This document shows positions 37,901 to 49,900 of a DNA stretch of 64,000 nt, in pieces. Numbering within the stretch: position 1 is the first letter of the stretch; each line of letters opens with the position of its first letter. Under the pieces are notes generated by a model. That model did no database searches. It had not been told where the DNA came from and saw only the letters and a program-made list of their open reading frames with translations. This DNA is from Timema cristinae (lineage: Eukaryota; Arthropoda; Insecta; Phasmatodea; Timematidae): positions 58,772,234-58,836,233 of the forward strand of contig JBCFYV010000001.1 of assembly GCA_039000515.1 (NCBI GenBank), read 5' to 3'. The position numbers were made by a program, and so were the translations under genes.

Positions 37901-40900
37901 AAAAGTATTTGACCAAACTATTTTTTATGGTGATAATTTTGTCTTTTTTTCCACACATCACTAGGTATAATATTCACTACTAGAAACTTATCCTCATTTG
38001 GATAATCACATATGGAGCAAATAAAAACATTAGATATAGAAATTAATTCCTTGAAATTAGTTATCATTGATACATTATTTCATTTAAAGTAGACTTATTT
38101 GGATTTCAATAGTTTGTTTTAATTGGTGTTTTTCTGGCACTTAACCTACTCGGATTATCACTGTCCAGTGCCAGCTGGGTATAGTGGAGTGTGAACCAAG
38201 TGTACTGCTTCACTTGATGTCCTCAGCCGGGATTCCAACCAAACTTTCAAGAGATGGAGTCAGCGCTTAGCTATGGTAGGTTCTGCAAAGTTCATCAAAC
38301 ATAACTTAATACAAATAAGGGTAACGTTTTAACATGTGAATCAAAATTTGAAACTTGCAAGGAAATTAAAAAAGAAGAAAAAAAGATGATACAAAAAGCT
38401 AACTTTTAATTTTGAGAAAAGGCAAGAAGTAAAATTTTCAATTTTTTACTAACAACTGTATATAGACAAATGCTGCTCATTTTACACAATTAACTAAACA
38501 ACCCAGATTGGTGCTCGCATAGTCTCTGGTGTCACACTCATTATCGACTGGTTTGCAGATGACAAGTCAAAGTTCAAATCTCTGCCTGTGTATGGATGTT
38601 GTTTTTCCTAAATAGTCTCCCACATTCACTCCCCTCAACTGTGGGTACTTTTCCTCTAAATCATACCTTCCTAGTTACTATCTAATTAATGTAAATATCT
38701 AAATAGTCCAGACAGGTAGTAAGATGTGTTGTGAAAAAAATAAATCAAACACTTTGAAGTGATAAAATTATTTTAAAAGGTCAAATGATTATTTGAAATG
38801 TTATGAAATATATACTACTTCATATTTAATTTAGATTTTGGCACCTTTAAATTTAGGTTTTTGAAATGTTTTCAGAAAGGAAGTGTAATTTTGAAGCCAA
38901 AGCAATCACATGTTGACCTCTAAGTATTTACAGTTTGCACCTACGACCAGAACAAAACATCATACCAACACACTGACCAAAATAAATTAATATAATATAA
39001 ATTGTTTGGATAAAACACTAAAACAAACACACAATTTTAAAGATAAGTCTTTACTGTCACAGATAGATTCTCCGGGTAAAGATTAATTAATACTCTTGGC
39101 TGGACTGCAAGGTTGGCTGTCAACAACTGATTGGTTTTAGTTATTACTTCATTGTATAGATGGTAGTACTTAGATTAAATTGATATAAAAACTAAAAGGT
39201 GTGTAGAACTACATACATATATACTATTATTATTATTATTATTATTACACTGAAATGGTAAAAATATTAATAAGTGTGTTGGTAGAAAGTAGTAATTCAT
39301 CTAATTTTGAGGTTAATGGACTGTCTACTCCAGTCTCACTCATGTAAGTGTGGTGGCTATCCCTCCCAATTTAAACCATCTATTACAAATAACCTTGGTA
39401 TAAATGAATGTATTTCCCCAGCCTAGAGCTGCGGGTGCCGTTCCTAGACCTACAATTTTCCAGCTATTATCTCAGTCTCCCTGAAGAGTCCAGGCAGCCC
39501 CAAGGTGGGGTGGAGAAACACCTGCTTCGTTCTGCCTTCAGCAACACAAGTCTGCTCCCACACGACATACTTTGGAGACACAAGGAGGCCTTCAGGTGAG
39601 CTTTACAGTATGTCATATAATATCACTCTTTTTAACATTATAACAGAAGCAACAACATATGTTTTAAAACATATAAAGCTATTAGTGGCATATTACATAG
39701 ATAATTGTCGCATTTTTTACAGGGGAAAACTGAGGGGATTTTTTCCAGGTAATTGAGTTCAAGTTAATGGAAAACTTTTATTTTTTCCTGGTCCTTGAGC
39801 TTGAGATATGTAAATTAAGCCATTTGCCACCATCCTACGACTTAACTAAGCCCCACAATTTCCAACAATATTAAAAGCCTTACTGAATTATATAGATGTA
39901 TAGATTTGCAGTTAAATTTCTTTTTTTTAACATTCTAATTTAAATGGCAGTCTCTCTTTATCTCATGTTTTTTTAATTAAGACTAGCAATTTCTTAGAAA
40001 TTTCGAATATTGAGCGAAGTTTGAATTCTTTAAATATTTTTATAGTAATTGAAATTGATAAAAATAAAGAAAAAAAACTATTAAGTATCAGTTAAATGAA
40101 GAAAGCGACCTTAGGAAAAATAAAGTAATATTTCGGCACAAACACTGGACTACTCCATTTTGGATTAAAAAAATAAACTGTTTAAAACACTGTACTAATT
40201 GTTGTAAGAGTAAAAATAATTAAAAGCTTTGGCTGTGGTTATCCAATATAAATATTTAATAAAGATAAAAAGATTATTATAATTATTAAAGCTGTACCAA
40301 TTCAGTAAAACCGATTACGGATTGTTTAAAATAATTGTTCATGCAACGATTATTTACATTGATTAATCCTGATTATCCATTATGCTTAAGAGAATAATAA
40401 CAGTTAATGTAATTAATACAAAAAGATTTTATTTAAAAATCAACAATTAAAGCTTTAATAATATTAATTTTTGTTTTTTGATTAATCTTTGCATAACCAG
40501 TTAAAGTTGGAACTAGATTGTTAGTTTTATCAATGCAGGGTGTCTACTGGGTTATGAAAAAGTCACTAATTGGGGGGGAAAAAAATCATGAATTTTTAAT
40601 ATTTTGGTCATAAAGTCACGAAAATAATTTTAGTTTGAATTTCCCACACATCATAACAACGCGAATGCTTCAAAGATAGTGCTATCCACTATACGTGATG
40701 GCACGCGCCAGTCGGAAGTTGCCTGATTGTTTTGTTTGTGATTCCAACGCAAGGTTAACGTTCGCCATCTTGTATTAAATTTTAATGTGGCGTGCTACTT
40801 GTCTCGTGGGGTGTGTAAGTGCATTAGGCCGTATGTGTGTCTACAAATAATGGTTTTTGAGTGAATGAATTGGAATGTACCAGGACATTTTCTACGCAAA

Positions 40901-43900
40901 CCATGCGTTCATCTTTGTTGTGGATCTGGATCAAGATGTTGGCAGCAATTATCAATTTTTTACGCTTTCAGTGATCCGACTGATATTTGAAGGCGGTGTA
41001 AAATTTATATTATAATTTCAAATTAATGTTGGCAGCAAATAGCAATCGTTTTCGTAGTGAAATATGGCATATTTGTTATAAAATAATACTATTAATGTTA
41101 ATATTTGATCCTTGATGTAATTCATTTAATTTTAAAGACCATTCATTCAAAACAGTTGAGTTTTACCAATTAAAAAAAACAATTTTCGTTGTCTTATGGG
41201 CACATAAAATATTAGGCCTAAATTATTTTTTAATTGTGTGTTGTGAAAAAATCCATAATTTTTTTGGGGGGCATTCAAAGATTTTATGTGTGAAGTTTAG
41301 GCTAATCTGTTAAAAGATGCCTGGTAAATGTTCGTTCAAAGAGTTTTGGCTGACTGTTGAAGAAAATAAATACTCAAAGTGGTTGCCTTGTTGAAGATGA
41401 CCAGTATAAGGCTTATTGTACATTTTGTAAATCGAAATTTGATATAAGCCATAGTGGGTTGAATGGAGTGAAAATTCATGGAAAAGGTAAGAAGCATTTG
41501 GAACTAACCTCTGCCCTACTCCAAGGTAAGCAAAAAACTCTCAGCTTTATATAGTCTGAAAAAGTTGGATGTAAACAGCCAGAACCGACAAAAGAATTAT
41601 TACCTTCCACAAGTAGGCCTTCTTCTGAAAATGATGTATATTTGGTTGCAGCTTCGTCTACATTAGTTGTTTCATCTTCCTCATCTCTTGGAGGACCTAT
41701 AAGTAAATTTTGTGTAAATGATGATACGTTGAAAGCAGAAATTCTGTGGTCCATGAATAAGGTTATGACTCATACTTTTGATAGAGGTTCATGTATTTCC
41801 AATGATCTTTTCTCAATCATGTTTCCTGACAGTGTAATAACACATAAGTTCAAAATGATAAAAGACAAACTTGGCTATTTGACAACCTTTGGTCTTGGCC
41901 CCTTCTTCCAAGAAAAATTCTTGGCGGAGTTAAAGAAAATTGCATTTTTTGCAGTTTCACTTGACGAAAGTTTCAATAGAATTGCCCAAAAAGGACAAAT
42001 GGACATCATTGTCCATTATTAGAACTCAAGTTTAAATGTGGTTTCGAGCCGATACTTGAACTCTTGTGTTTTTAGGGCATTCTACTGAAGCTGACCTCCT
42101 TGATTCCTTTACGTCAGGTATGTCTGAATTAGGACTGCCTTTAAAAAATGTTCTACAAATTGCTATTGATGGACCTAATGTAAATTTAAAATTCCTTATG
42201 GACTTCAATCAAATGATGGGAAAAAATTTAGATAACTCTGAAGACAAGAAACCTATTGATGTTGGCACATGCTCTCTTCATACAGTTCATGGGGCTTATA
42301 AGAGAGCTCATAATAAATGTGAATGGCAAGTTCATAATTTTCTGCGTTTGTTGTATTATCTGTTTAAATATTTTCCATCTCAAAGATCTGATTACATCCT
42401 CTCAATTGTATCAGACCTTTTTCCACTTAAAATGTGTTCCGTCAGATGGGTGGAAAACTCAAAAGTAATTGAAAGTGCCTTGAAAATGATTCCCCATTTA
42501 AAGAAATATGTGGCTTTTGTGTGTTCCAAACCACCTGAAACAAAGAATGTCGGTGTTGTACGAGACTTCCTAAAAGATAACCTTCTTGAAGCAAAACTCT
42601 TTTTCTTACAGTCAGTAGTAGAAGTGGAATCATATCTTAAAATATTTCAAAATGACAATCCGATGTTGCATTTTATGCATGCCAAACTTTATTCGATGGC
42701 ACGTAGCATTGCTGCTCGCATCCTTAAGGCAAAGGTTATAAGAAATATGAAAAACTCAGAACAGCTCTTGGCAATAATTAATGTCAAAAATGAAAATCTA
42801 TTGAGCTTTTCGGGCGTAGACATAGGCTTTGGTGCGAAGAAATTTTGTAAAAATGTTAAAGAACTTGATGTACAGCTCTTTAGAATAGATTGCAGTCACT
42901 TCTTAGTGGAAATGTTTCAAAAACTGACTGGGCCTAGGTCTCCATTACGAAAGTGCATGGTGAAAGGTGCTTCTTGCCTTTCACCAGCAGTAATGACTAA
43001 TGGCAATCTAAGATGCAGGGTGTGTATATAAGTGAGCCCCCCCCCCCCCCCCCACCACTTTTGATTACTAAACTCCCACCTAGAAAATTTTACTTAAAAA
43101 AGATTATTAATCAGCTTAGTAATCGTTGATTACGATTAACTGCCAATGCACTAATAATCGCCTGATAACAATTCATCAGTATCCGCATTGGTACACCCCT
43201 TATAATTATGGTGCCTACTCACACCAGTAATTCATTTCTATATAAACACTAATAATAAAAACTGGTAATTTAAAATCTATACAAAAATCTATATACATAA
43301 AGATGAAATCCCTGACTGACTCACTCATCATGGCATCTCACGAACCCCAAACCTAGAACCTTAAAATTTTGCAGAGAGGTCCCTTCAGTCCGTGGGCATC
43401 CAATAAGAAAGGATTATGTGAAATTCAATCCCTAAAGGGGGTTGAAAAGATAGTCTTTTTTCAAAACCACTTAAGCTAGAAACATGAAATTTGGCCCGAG
43501 GGTTCTTCATCAAAATCGAAGAAACGAGCATTTGCCGAATTTTTGATATTAACGTCCTAAGGGACGAAGCTAGAAATGTTAAACTTGAGGAAAATACTCT
43601 TCTTAAAAACACAAAGAAATGTGTGTTCAACGGTTTTTTGAAAAAGGTAAAAATAAAGTTTTTTGAAGGAAAAAAGTGTCACACGGGGAGGGGTGCGTTT
43701 TTCGATAAACCGCTATATCTTTGAAACCACTAAATATATACACATGACACTCAGGAAATATACTCTTCTTAAAAATAAATAAATAGATCAACGGTTTTTC
43801 GAAAGAAAAAAAAACTACCTGGATAAGTAAACAGGGAGGGGGTGGGGTTATCGAGTTAGCTATATCTATTTAACCCGTAAAAGTAGAGATGTGAAATTTA

Positions 43901-46900
43901 GCAAGAATATTCACAACTACTTTCCAATGTGATAGAAAACTGATAGCTAAAAAAGTTTGTTGGGAAAAAGGGGTTGAGGATTTTCAATATTTACCAAACT
44001 AATACAAACACTTTATAACATTTTACTAGATATAAGCAAATATTTATTTTTAAATAGCGATCGTAGGAATGTAGTTGATTGCCATGCTCTTTGGTGAATG
44101 GTGGTGTTTCTTTTTTCTCAATATGTTCATTATTAATTACATGAATGTTCTTTGGTGGAATAGGATGTGCTTTTTTCCTTAAAGTTTCTTCAATAACGTT
44201 TATTGTTTAGTTTAGTTTAATTCATATAAAGTTTGTGCATTAATTTTTGTGCTGTAATGCAAAATTATTTTTTATATTAAATTGCTTTTTGGTTTGTATA
44301 TCGAAGTTTCATACTTGGTCAGCAAGTAAGTTTTTGTGGTGTGATACGATTTCAGATTTGGACTCAAGGTTATTTAACAGTTTGTTATAAATTTGTGTAA
44401 TGGAGATCGAAAATATCTTGGTAGATGGTATAGATGTGCCTCAACGTGTTGTGTATATAAATGGTGATGGAGGAATTTTTTTTTACGTGTTATCATATGG
44501 CGTGTTTGGCACTGACAGTCTAGGCCAGGAGCTGCTATACCAGATAATAGACTATATATCTGAGAATTGTGACAGATTTCAGGTGTTTACCATGGACAAT
44601 GAGGGGAACAACTTTGTATCAGCAAGGAGACGTATGTGTTTAAATGTCTAAGGCTAACATCTATGGTACCACCTGTGAGCTGAAGGCGGCAGTTGTACCC
44701 CTGGAGTTTTGAGGTATACTGGAATGGATAATTATTAGTAGGTTTTGGGGAGCCTGGTGAGAGTGTAAGGAGGCTCAGGTTTACTTGTGATCTGTCCGGG
44801 GGCATGTGAGGGATTTCAAATCTGCCATGGATACTGTTTCGAGATGTAACAAAGGTGTTTCAAGTCATTATACATACTGACAAGAAGCCCAAAGATGGTT
44901 ACAGTGGTCGATTTAATGCACTCACACAAGTGAGAGAAGAAGAACAGAATCACCTGTAATCTCCTCAATCAGTTCCTGGTAGACATGTATGAAAAAATTG
45001 AAAGAGAGAGAGAGGTTGAACTTCATCAGAAACAATCAGAAGAAGTTGAGGGCAGAGAACTATATTTACCTGAAATATGCTGTGAAGAAGAGTGATACCA
45101 ATGTGACTGAGTTGGGTCAAATGTTTATCCTGCCTTCTTCCTTTACCGTTAGACCACGCTACTTGCATGAGTGAATGCAGGATGCAATGACGTAAGTTCG
45201 CCACTACGGTCGGCCTGATTTATTCATAACGTTTACCTGCAATTCGAAATGGAAGGAGATAGCAAAGGCCTCACTACCAGATCAAAAGGCTAAGGATCGC
45301 CATGACATAATAAGTCTGGTTTTCCATCTTAAGGGGAAGAAGATCATGAATCTATTTACAAAAAGGAAGCATTTTTGGGAGTACGAGGTGCTTTATGTAC
45401 TTGGTGGAAGGGCATAAGAAAGGTCTACCACACATTCACATCCTGCTGTGGTTGGAGACCAGCATCTCGCCACAGCTCATTGACCAAGTCATAAGAGCTG
45501 AGATACCAGATCCTGAGGTAGATCTTGCCTTGTACGAAATAGTGAAGAGCACATGATCCATGGACCATGCAACAGTTTCAACAAAAGTTCTCCATGCATG
45601 TCAGGTGGCTGCTGCACCAAGCGGTACACTCGAACTTTTCATCAGTGAGATCCAGACAGGAGACGATGGATATCCACAGTACAGGCGAAGATTCCCGAAT
45701 GATGGAGGCTTCACTCTCGAAGTTGATGGAATGGAGCGAGACAACCACTGGGTGGTGTCGTTGAATCTTGTGCTATCTCGTACCTTCAAGGCTCACATCA
45801 ATGTTGAGTACTGCAATTCATTAAAGTTGATAAAATATATATATACACACACACAAGTACGTCAACAAGGGCATTGATCAGACAGCATTCGCAATAAAGA
45901 ATAAGAAAGGTAAAGTTACACTCTACCAAACAGGACTATACATCACCAGTTCGGAAGCTGTCTGGGGGATCCTCGAGTTCCTTATTCATGAGAGATATCC
46001 CGCCGTGGTCCATCTCACAGTGCACCTTGAGAATGGCCAAAAAGTATACTTCACAGAAAACAGTGTGATGGACAAAGTGAATAACCCTCCCAAAACAACA
46101 CTCATGAGCTACTGTGCAAGATTGACGACTTTGCCAAACAGCTCCTGTATCACGAAATTCCTTGTGGTAAGACAACGGGTTCAGCAGAAGGAGGCAAGGG
46201 AAGGACATCTAAGGTCACTCTGGAGTGAAAAGGATCATGTTTTAGGCAGAGTGTACATGGTTCACCTTGATAACTTGAAATGTCGTCATCTGTACCTCAT
46301 GTTCCGGTTGCAGAGCATTGGATTTGTTGGAAGACGATGGTCACTGAGACAAAACTTTGGAAAGAGCGGCCTTATCCGACTCCCCTTTTAAACTGAGATA
46401 ACTTTTTGCAATTGTGTTGATTTTCTGCCAGATTTCAGACCCAATCCTGCTATGGGAGAAGCACAAGGACAGTTTTTCTGAGGACATGAAACGGCAGATG
46501 GAGACGGATTGTTGGTTCAGATATTGATGTCCAGCAGGGTCTGGACATGATATACAACAAGTGTCTGATGTTGTTGGAAGATGTGGTGGTTTCAATGACA
46601 GAACATACTCTCAACCAATACGGCTTGCCTGAAACAACCCGTGATGCAGATGGTGCCATGGGCAACCGAAACTATCTCAGGGAATTGAGCTATGACGTTG
46701 ATGCTCTGTAGAAAACAGTGGATGACAACGATCCAAGGCTAATGGGTGATCAGATAACAGTTTACAAGAATATTATTAAAAGGTTAGACGGTGGAGACGG
46801 CAGTGTTATGTTCTTGGATGCCTTAAGAGGTACAGGAAAAATATTCTTGATAAACCTGTAACTAGCCAAAGTTAGAAGAAGTAACAGGGGAATTGCTATG

Positions 46901-49900
46901 GCTCTTGATTCATCGTGCATCGCTGCCATGCTTTTGGAGGGGGTTAAAACTGCCAATTCTGCCTTCAAACTCCCCTTCAATCTGAATCGTACAGAAACCC
47001 CCATATGCAACATTTTAAAAAACAGCAATATAGCCCAGGTGCGTCGAGATTGCAAACTTATTGTATGGGACTAATGTATCCTGTCACATAAGTAGGGGAT
47101 AGAGGCTCCAAACCATACGCTGCAGGACAGTTGCAGCTGTGACAAGCTGATGGGTGGTGTTACTGTCTTGCTGGCGGGGGACTTTAGGCAGACCCTGCCA
47201 GTAGTACTCAGGGGAGACCCGAGCCGATGAAGTCAAGGCCTGCCTTAAATAATCATACCTATGGCCGAAAATTCAAACGCTGTCATTAAATAAATAAATA
47301 TGAGAGTTCATCTGAAAAGTGATAGCACAGCTGAGGAGTTTGCATACAATCTGCTAGAATTGGGAGAAGGCAAGGTGAAGGCGTTAGATGGAAAAATAAA
47401 CCTTCCTTCTAGCATGTGTCAATTAGTTAAGGATATGAACAGTATGACTACAATCATTTATCCCTACCTAAAGAACGTAAGACGGAAACCTATGTCATGG
47501 TTAAGGGAGAGGGCAATTCTAACTCCTAGAAACGATAAGGCAAATGAGATCAACAACCTCCTGCTCAGCGTGTTTGTATTGGAGGATATTACCTATCAGT
47601 CAGTGGACTCATTAGTGGAGATGAAGGATGCCGTTCACTACCCGGTAGAGTTTTTGCACATCCTCAACCCCCTGGGATCCCTCCTCACACTCTTCTCTTG
47701 AAGGTTGGCACGCCCATTATGTTGTTGTGCAATTTGAAGCCCCCAAAGCTGTGCAATGGAAGCAGACTGCAAATGAAGGCTCTCATTACAACGTGATCGA
47801 GGCAACTATGTTCACAAGGCGTGGTTACGGGCAGACAGTATTTATACCACACATTCCCCTCATTCCTTCAGATTACCCCTTCGAGTTTAAGAGAGTCCAA
47901 TTCTCTCTGAAAGAGTGCTTTGCAATGACCATCAACAAGGCTCCGGATCCAACATTGAAGGAAGTGGGGGTTGATTTAAGGGAAGACTGTTTCTCCCACG
48001 GCCAGCTCTACGGAGCATTCTCCAGGGTGAGCACACCAAGGAGCCTGGTTGTTCTGGCGCATGAGGGAAGGACGGCCAACATCATAAAGCAGGAAGTCTT
48101 TTCAAAATATGACATGGCAGTAAGCAAGAGGGTCTGCAAACCAAAATTTTCCGACCAAATCATGATAAGGCAGTCTGCCAACCAAAATTCCTCGAATAAA
48201 TGGTAGTAAGAAAGGGGGCCTGCCAATCAAAATTCCCTGACCCAAACATGACAGAGAGACTGTGTATGGTAACCTCCTTGTGGTGTCTCCAGGTAATGCT
48301 AAGAACCATAATAGCTATCACATAATGCCTACCAGTATCATACTATTATATATATTAGGGGTGTTTACCGATGTAGATACCGATAAATCGTTACTGGGAG
48401 ATTATTATTGCATTGGCAATTAATCGTAATCAGCGATAATTATATCGATTGTTGTTTTTTAAAGTAAAATTTAACTCAAATTTTTTTCAGGTAAGAGCTT
48501 AGTGATCAAAATTGCAGAGAAAACATTTATATACACACTGCATCTGGGTTGCGGGCTATGCAAAGATTACATAACCAGATAAAGAAATATAAGTTCTTTT
48601 CGTTGATAAAACTATCTAATTCCAACTTTCGCTGGTTATGCGTGAAATATATATTTTTGTATGCATACAATCCTTTTTTATTAGTTACAATAACTATTAT
48701 CATTTTCTTTAGCATATTTCCCAATAGTTATTAATAACTAATCAATAATTGGGATTAATTGGTGTAAATAATCATATCATGAACAATTAATTTATACAGA
48801 AGCTTTTACTGAATCAGTACATTTCTTTTGTATATGTGTATATATATAAATTCAATATGTTTAATAAGCTACCAAAAATATGAAACCCTCGCGAAGCATT
48901 GCTATTGGCTAGTATAACATAAAGACACAAGTTTGAACAGACATCAGCAATGTCTAAGTGAGCATGCTCATAGACATGCTGCCACAGTCCAGTCTGTGTT
49001 TTACTCTTTAACTCTCTTCTGCTGAATTATTATTATTCATGCTGGCTACAGACAGGAAAAACGTGGAAAAGTCGGGGAATTTTTATATGACAGGGAAAAC
49101 AAGGAAATAACAAGGAATTTAACTAAAAATAAGGAAAAGTCAGGGAATATGTATAAAATTTCCCATTAATTTTGCAACTAAACACTAAAACAAAAGTTTA
49201 TAATACCTAAATAAAATAACATTTTAAATTTTAAAATAACTCATAAAACTGTTTATGTTTAGTAGATACAAACTTTTTTTTAATATGTGATCAATAATAA
49301 ATAAAACAAAAATCATCATCCACCATTAAAAATGGAAAAAAGTAGTCAGGGAAAATTGAAAAAGTCAGGGAGTTTTATAAAATATATTTTGTAGCCACCC
49401 TGTTTTAATTATTATTATTATTAATAATATTATTATTAGCACCGTGTCTTACTACCCGTTCGGGTTAAACACACTTACGCTAATGTGTAATGGTAGGGTG
49501 ATTGTGAGATGAAATGAAGGACCTACAGTTTAACGTGGGATCCGAACCACGATGGAGGCCTGGCATTCCCCACATTCACAAGTTGTGATTAATACACACC
49601 TTGTCAGTGGTGAAGGAAGGGTTTGTCAATCAAATAAATCTGCCGGGACCGAGGATTGAACTCCGGACCCCAGCTCAGAAGTCCAACACCTTACCCCTAG
49701 ACCACCAGGTCACCTAGAAAGCAAAAGTGTTTGTGTTAAGTTATTTGAGGATAATCAGTCAGTGATTAAGCTTTGTAAAAATCCGCAATTTCATCATAAA
49801 TTGAAACATGTTGATATCAAGATAAATTTTGTAAGAGATAAAGTAAACAGTAATGTTGTAAGTGTTGAGTACATGAGTACAAATGAACAAGTAGCGGATA

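Larger units (their letters stand above)
30856..39421 (+). other. ASNS intron 7, LINE-rich
   Basis: An 8.6-kb intron. It contains a diverged SINE (31305-31470), a hAT-like end (32334), two LINEs in tandem (32880-37800) and another SINE-like copy (38505-38745). An ATT microsatellite lies at 39223-39246. About 31500-32280 and 37860-38500 are AT-rich without further recognised features. Confidence 0.75.
43255..48345 (+). mobile_element. Decayed Helentron-type Helitron
   Basis: A non-coding 5' part (43255-44390) begins near ATATACATAAAGATGAAATC, CCTGACTGACTCACTCATC, and holds repeated GAAATTTGGC-like phrases. It is followed in one orientation by OTU-like, Rep and helicase remnants, the protein order of autonomous animal Helentrons. 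Frameshifts and stops are many. The ends are approximate: no terminal hairpin was confirmed. It lies between two inverted relatives of one hAT-like family. Confidence 0.75.

Noticed and set aside
41317..43031. A domesticated host gene derived from a transposase
   Set aside because: At least four stops or frameshifts, no hATC domain, and placement inside transposon flanks in an intron.
44401..48206. An intact autonomous Helitron
   Set aside because: Multiple frameshifts and stops, degenerate Walker A and motif VI, catalytic tyrosine region lost.
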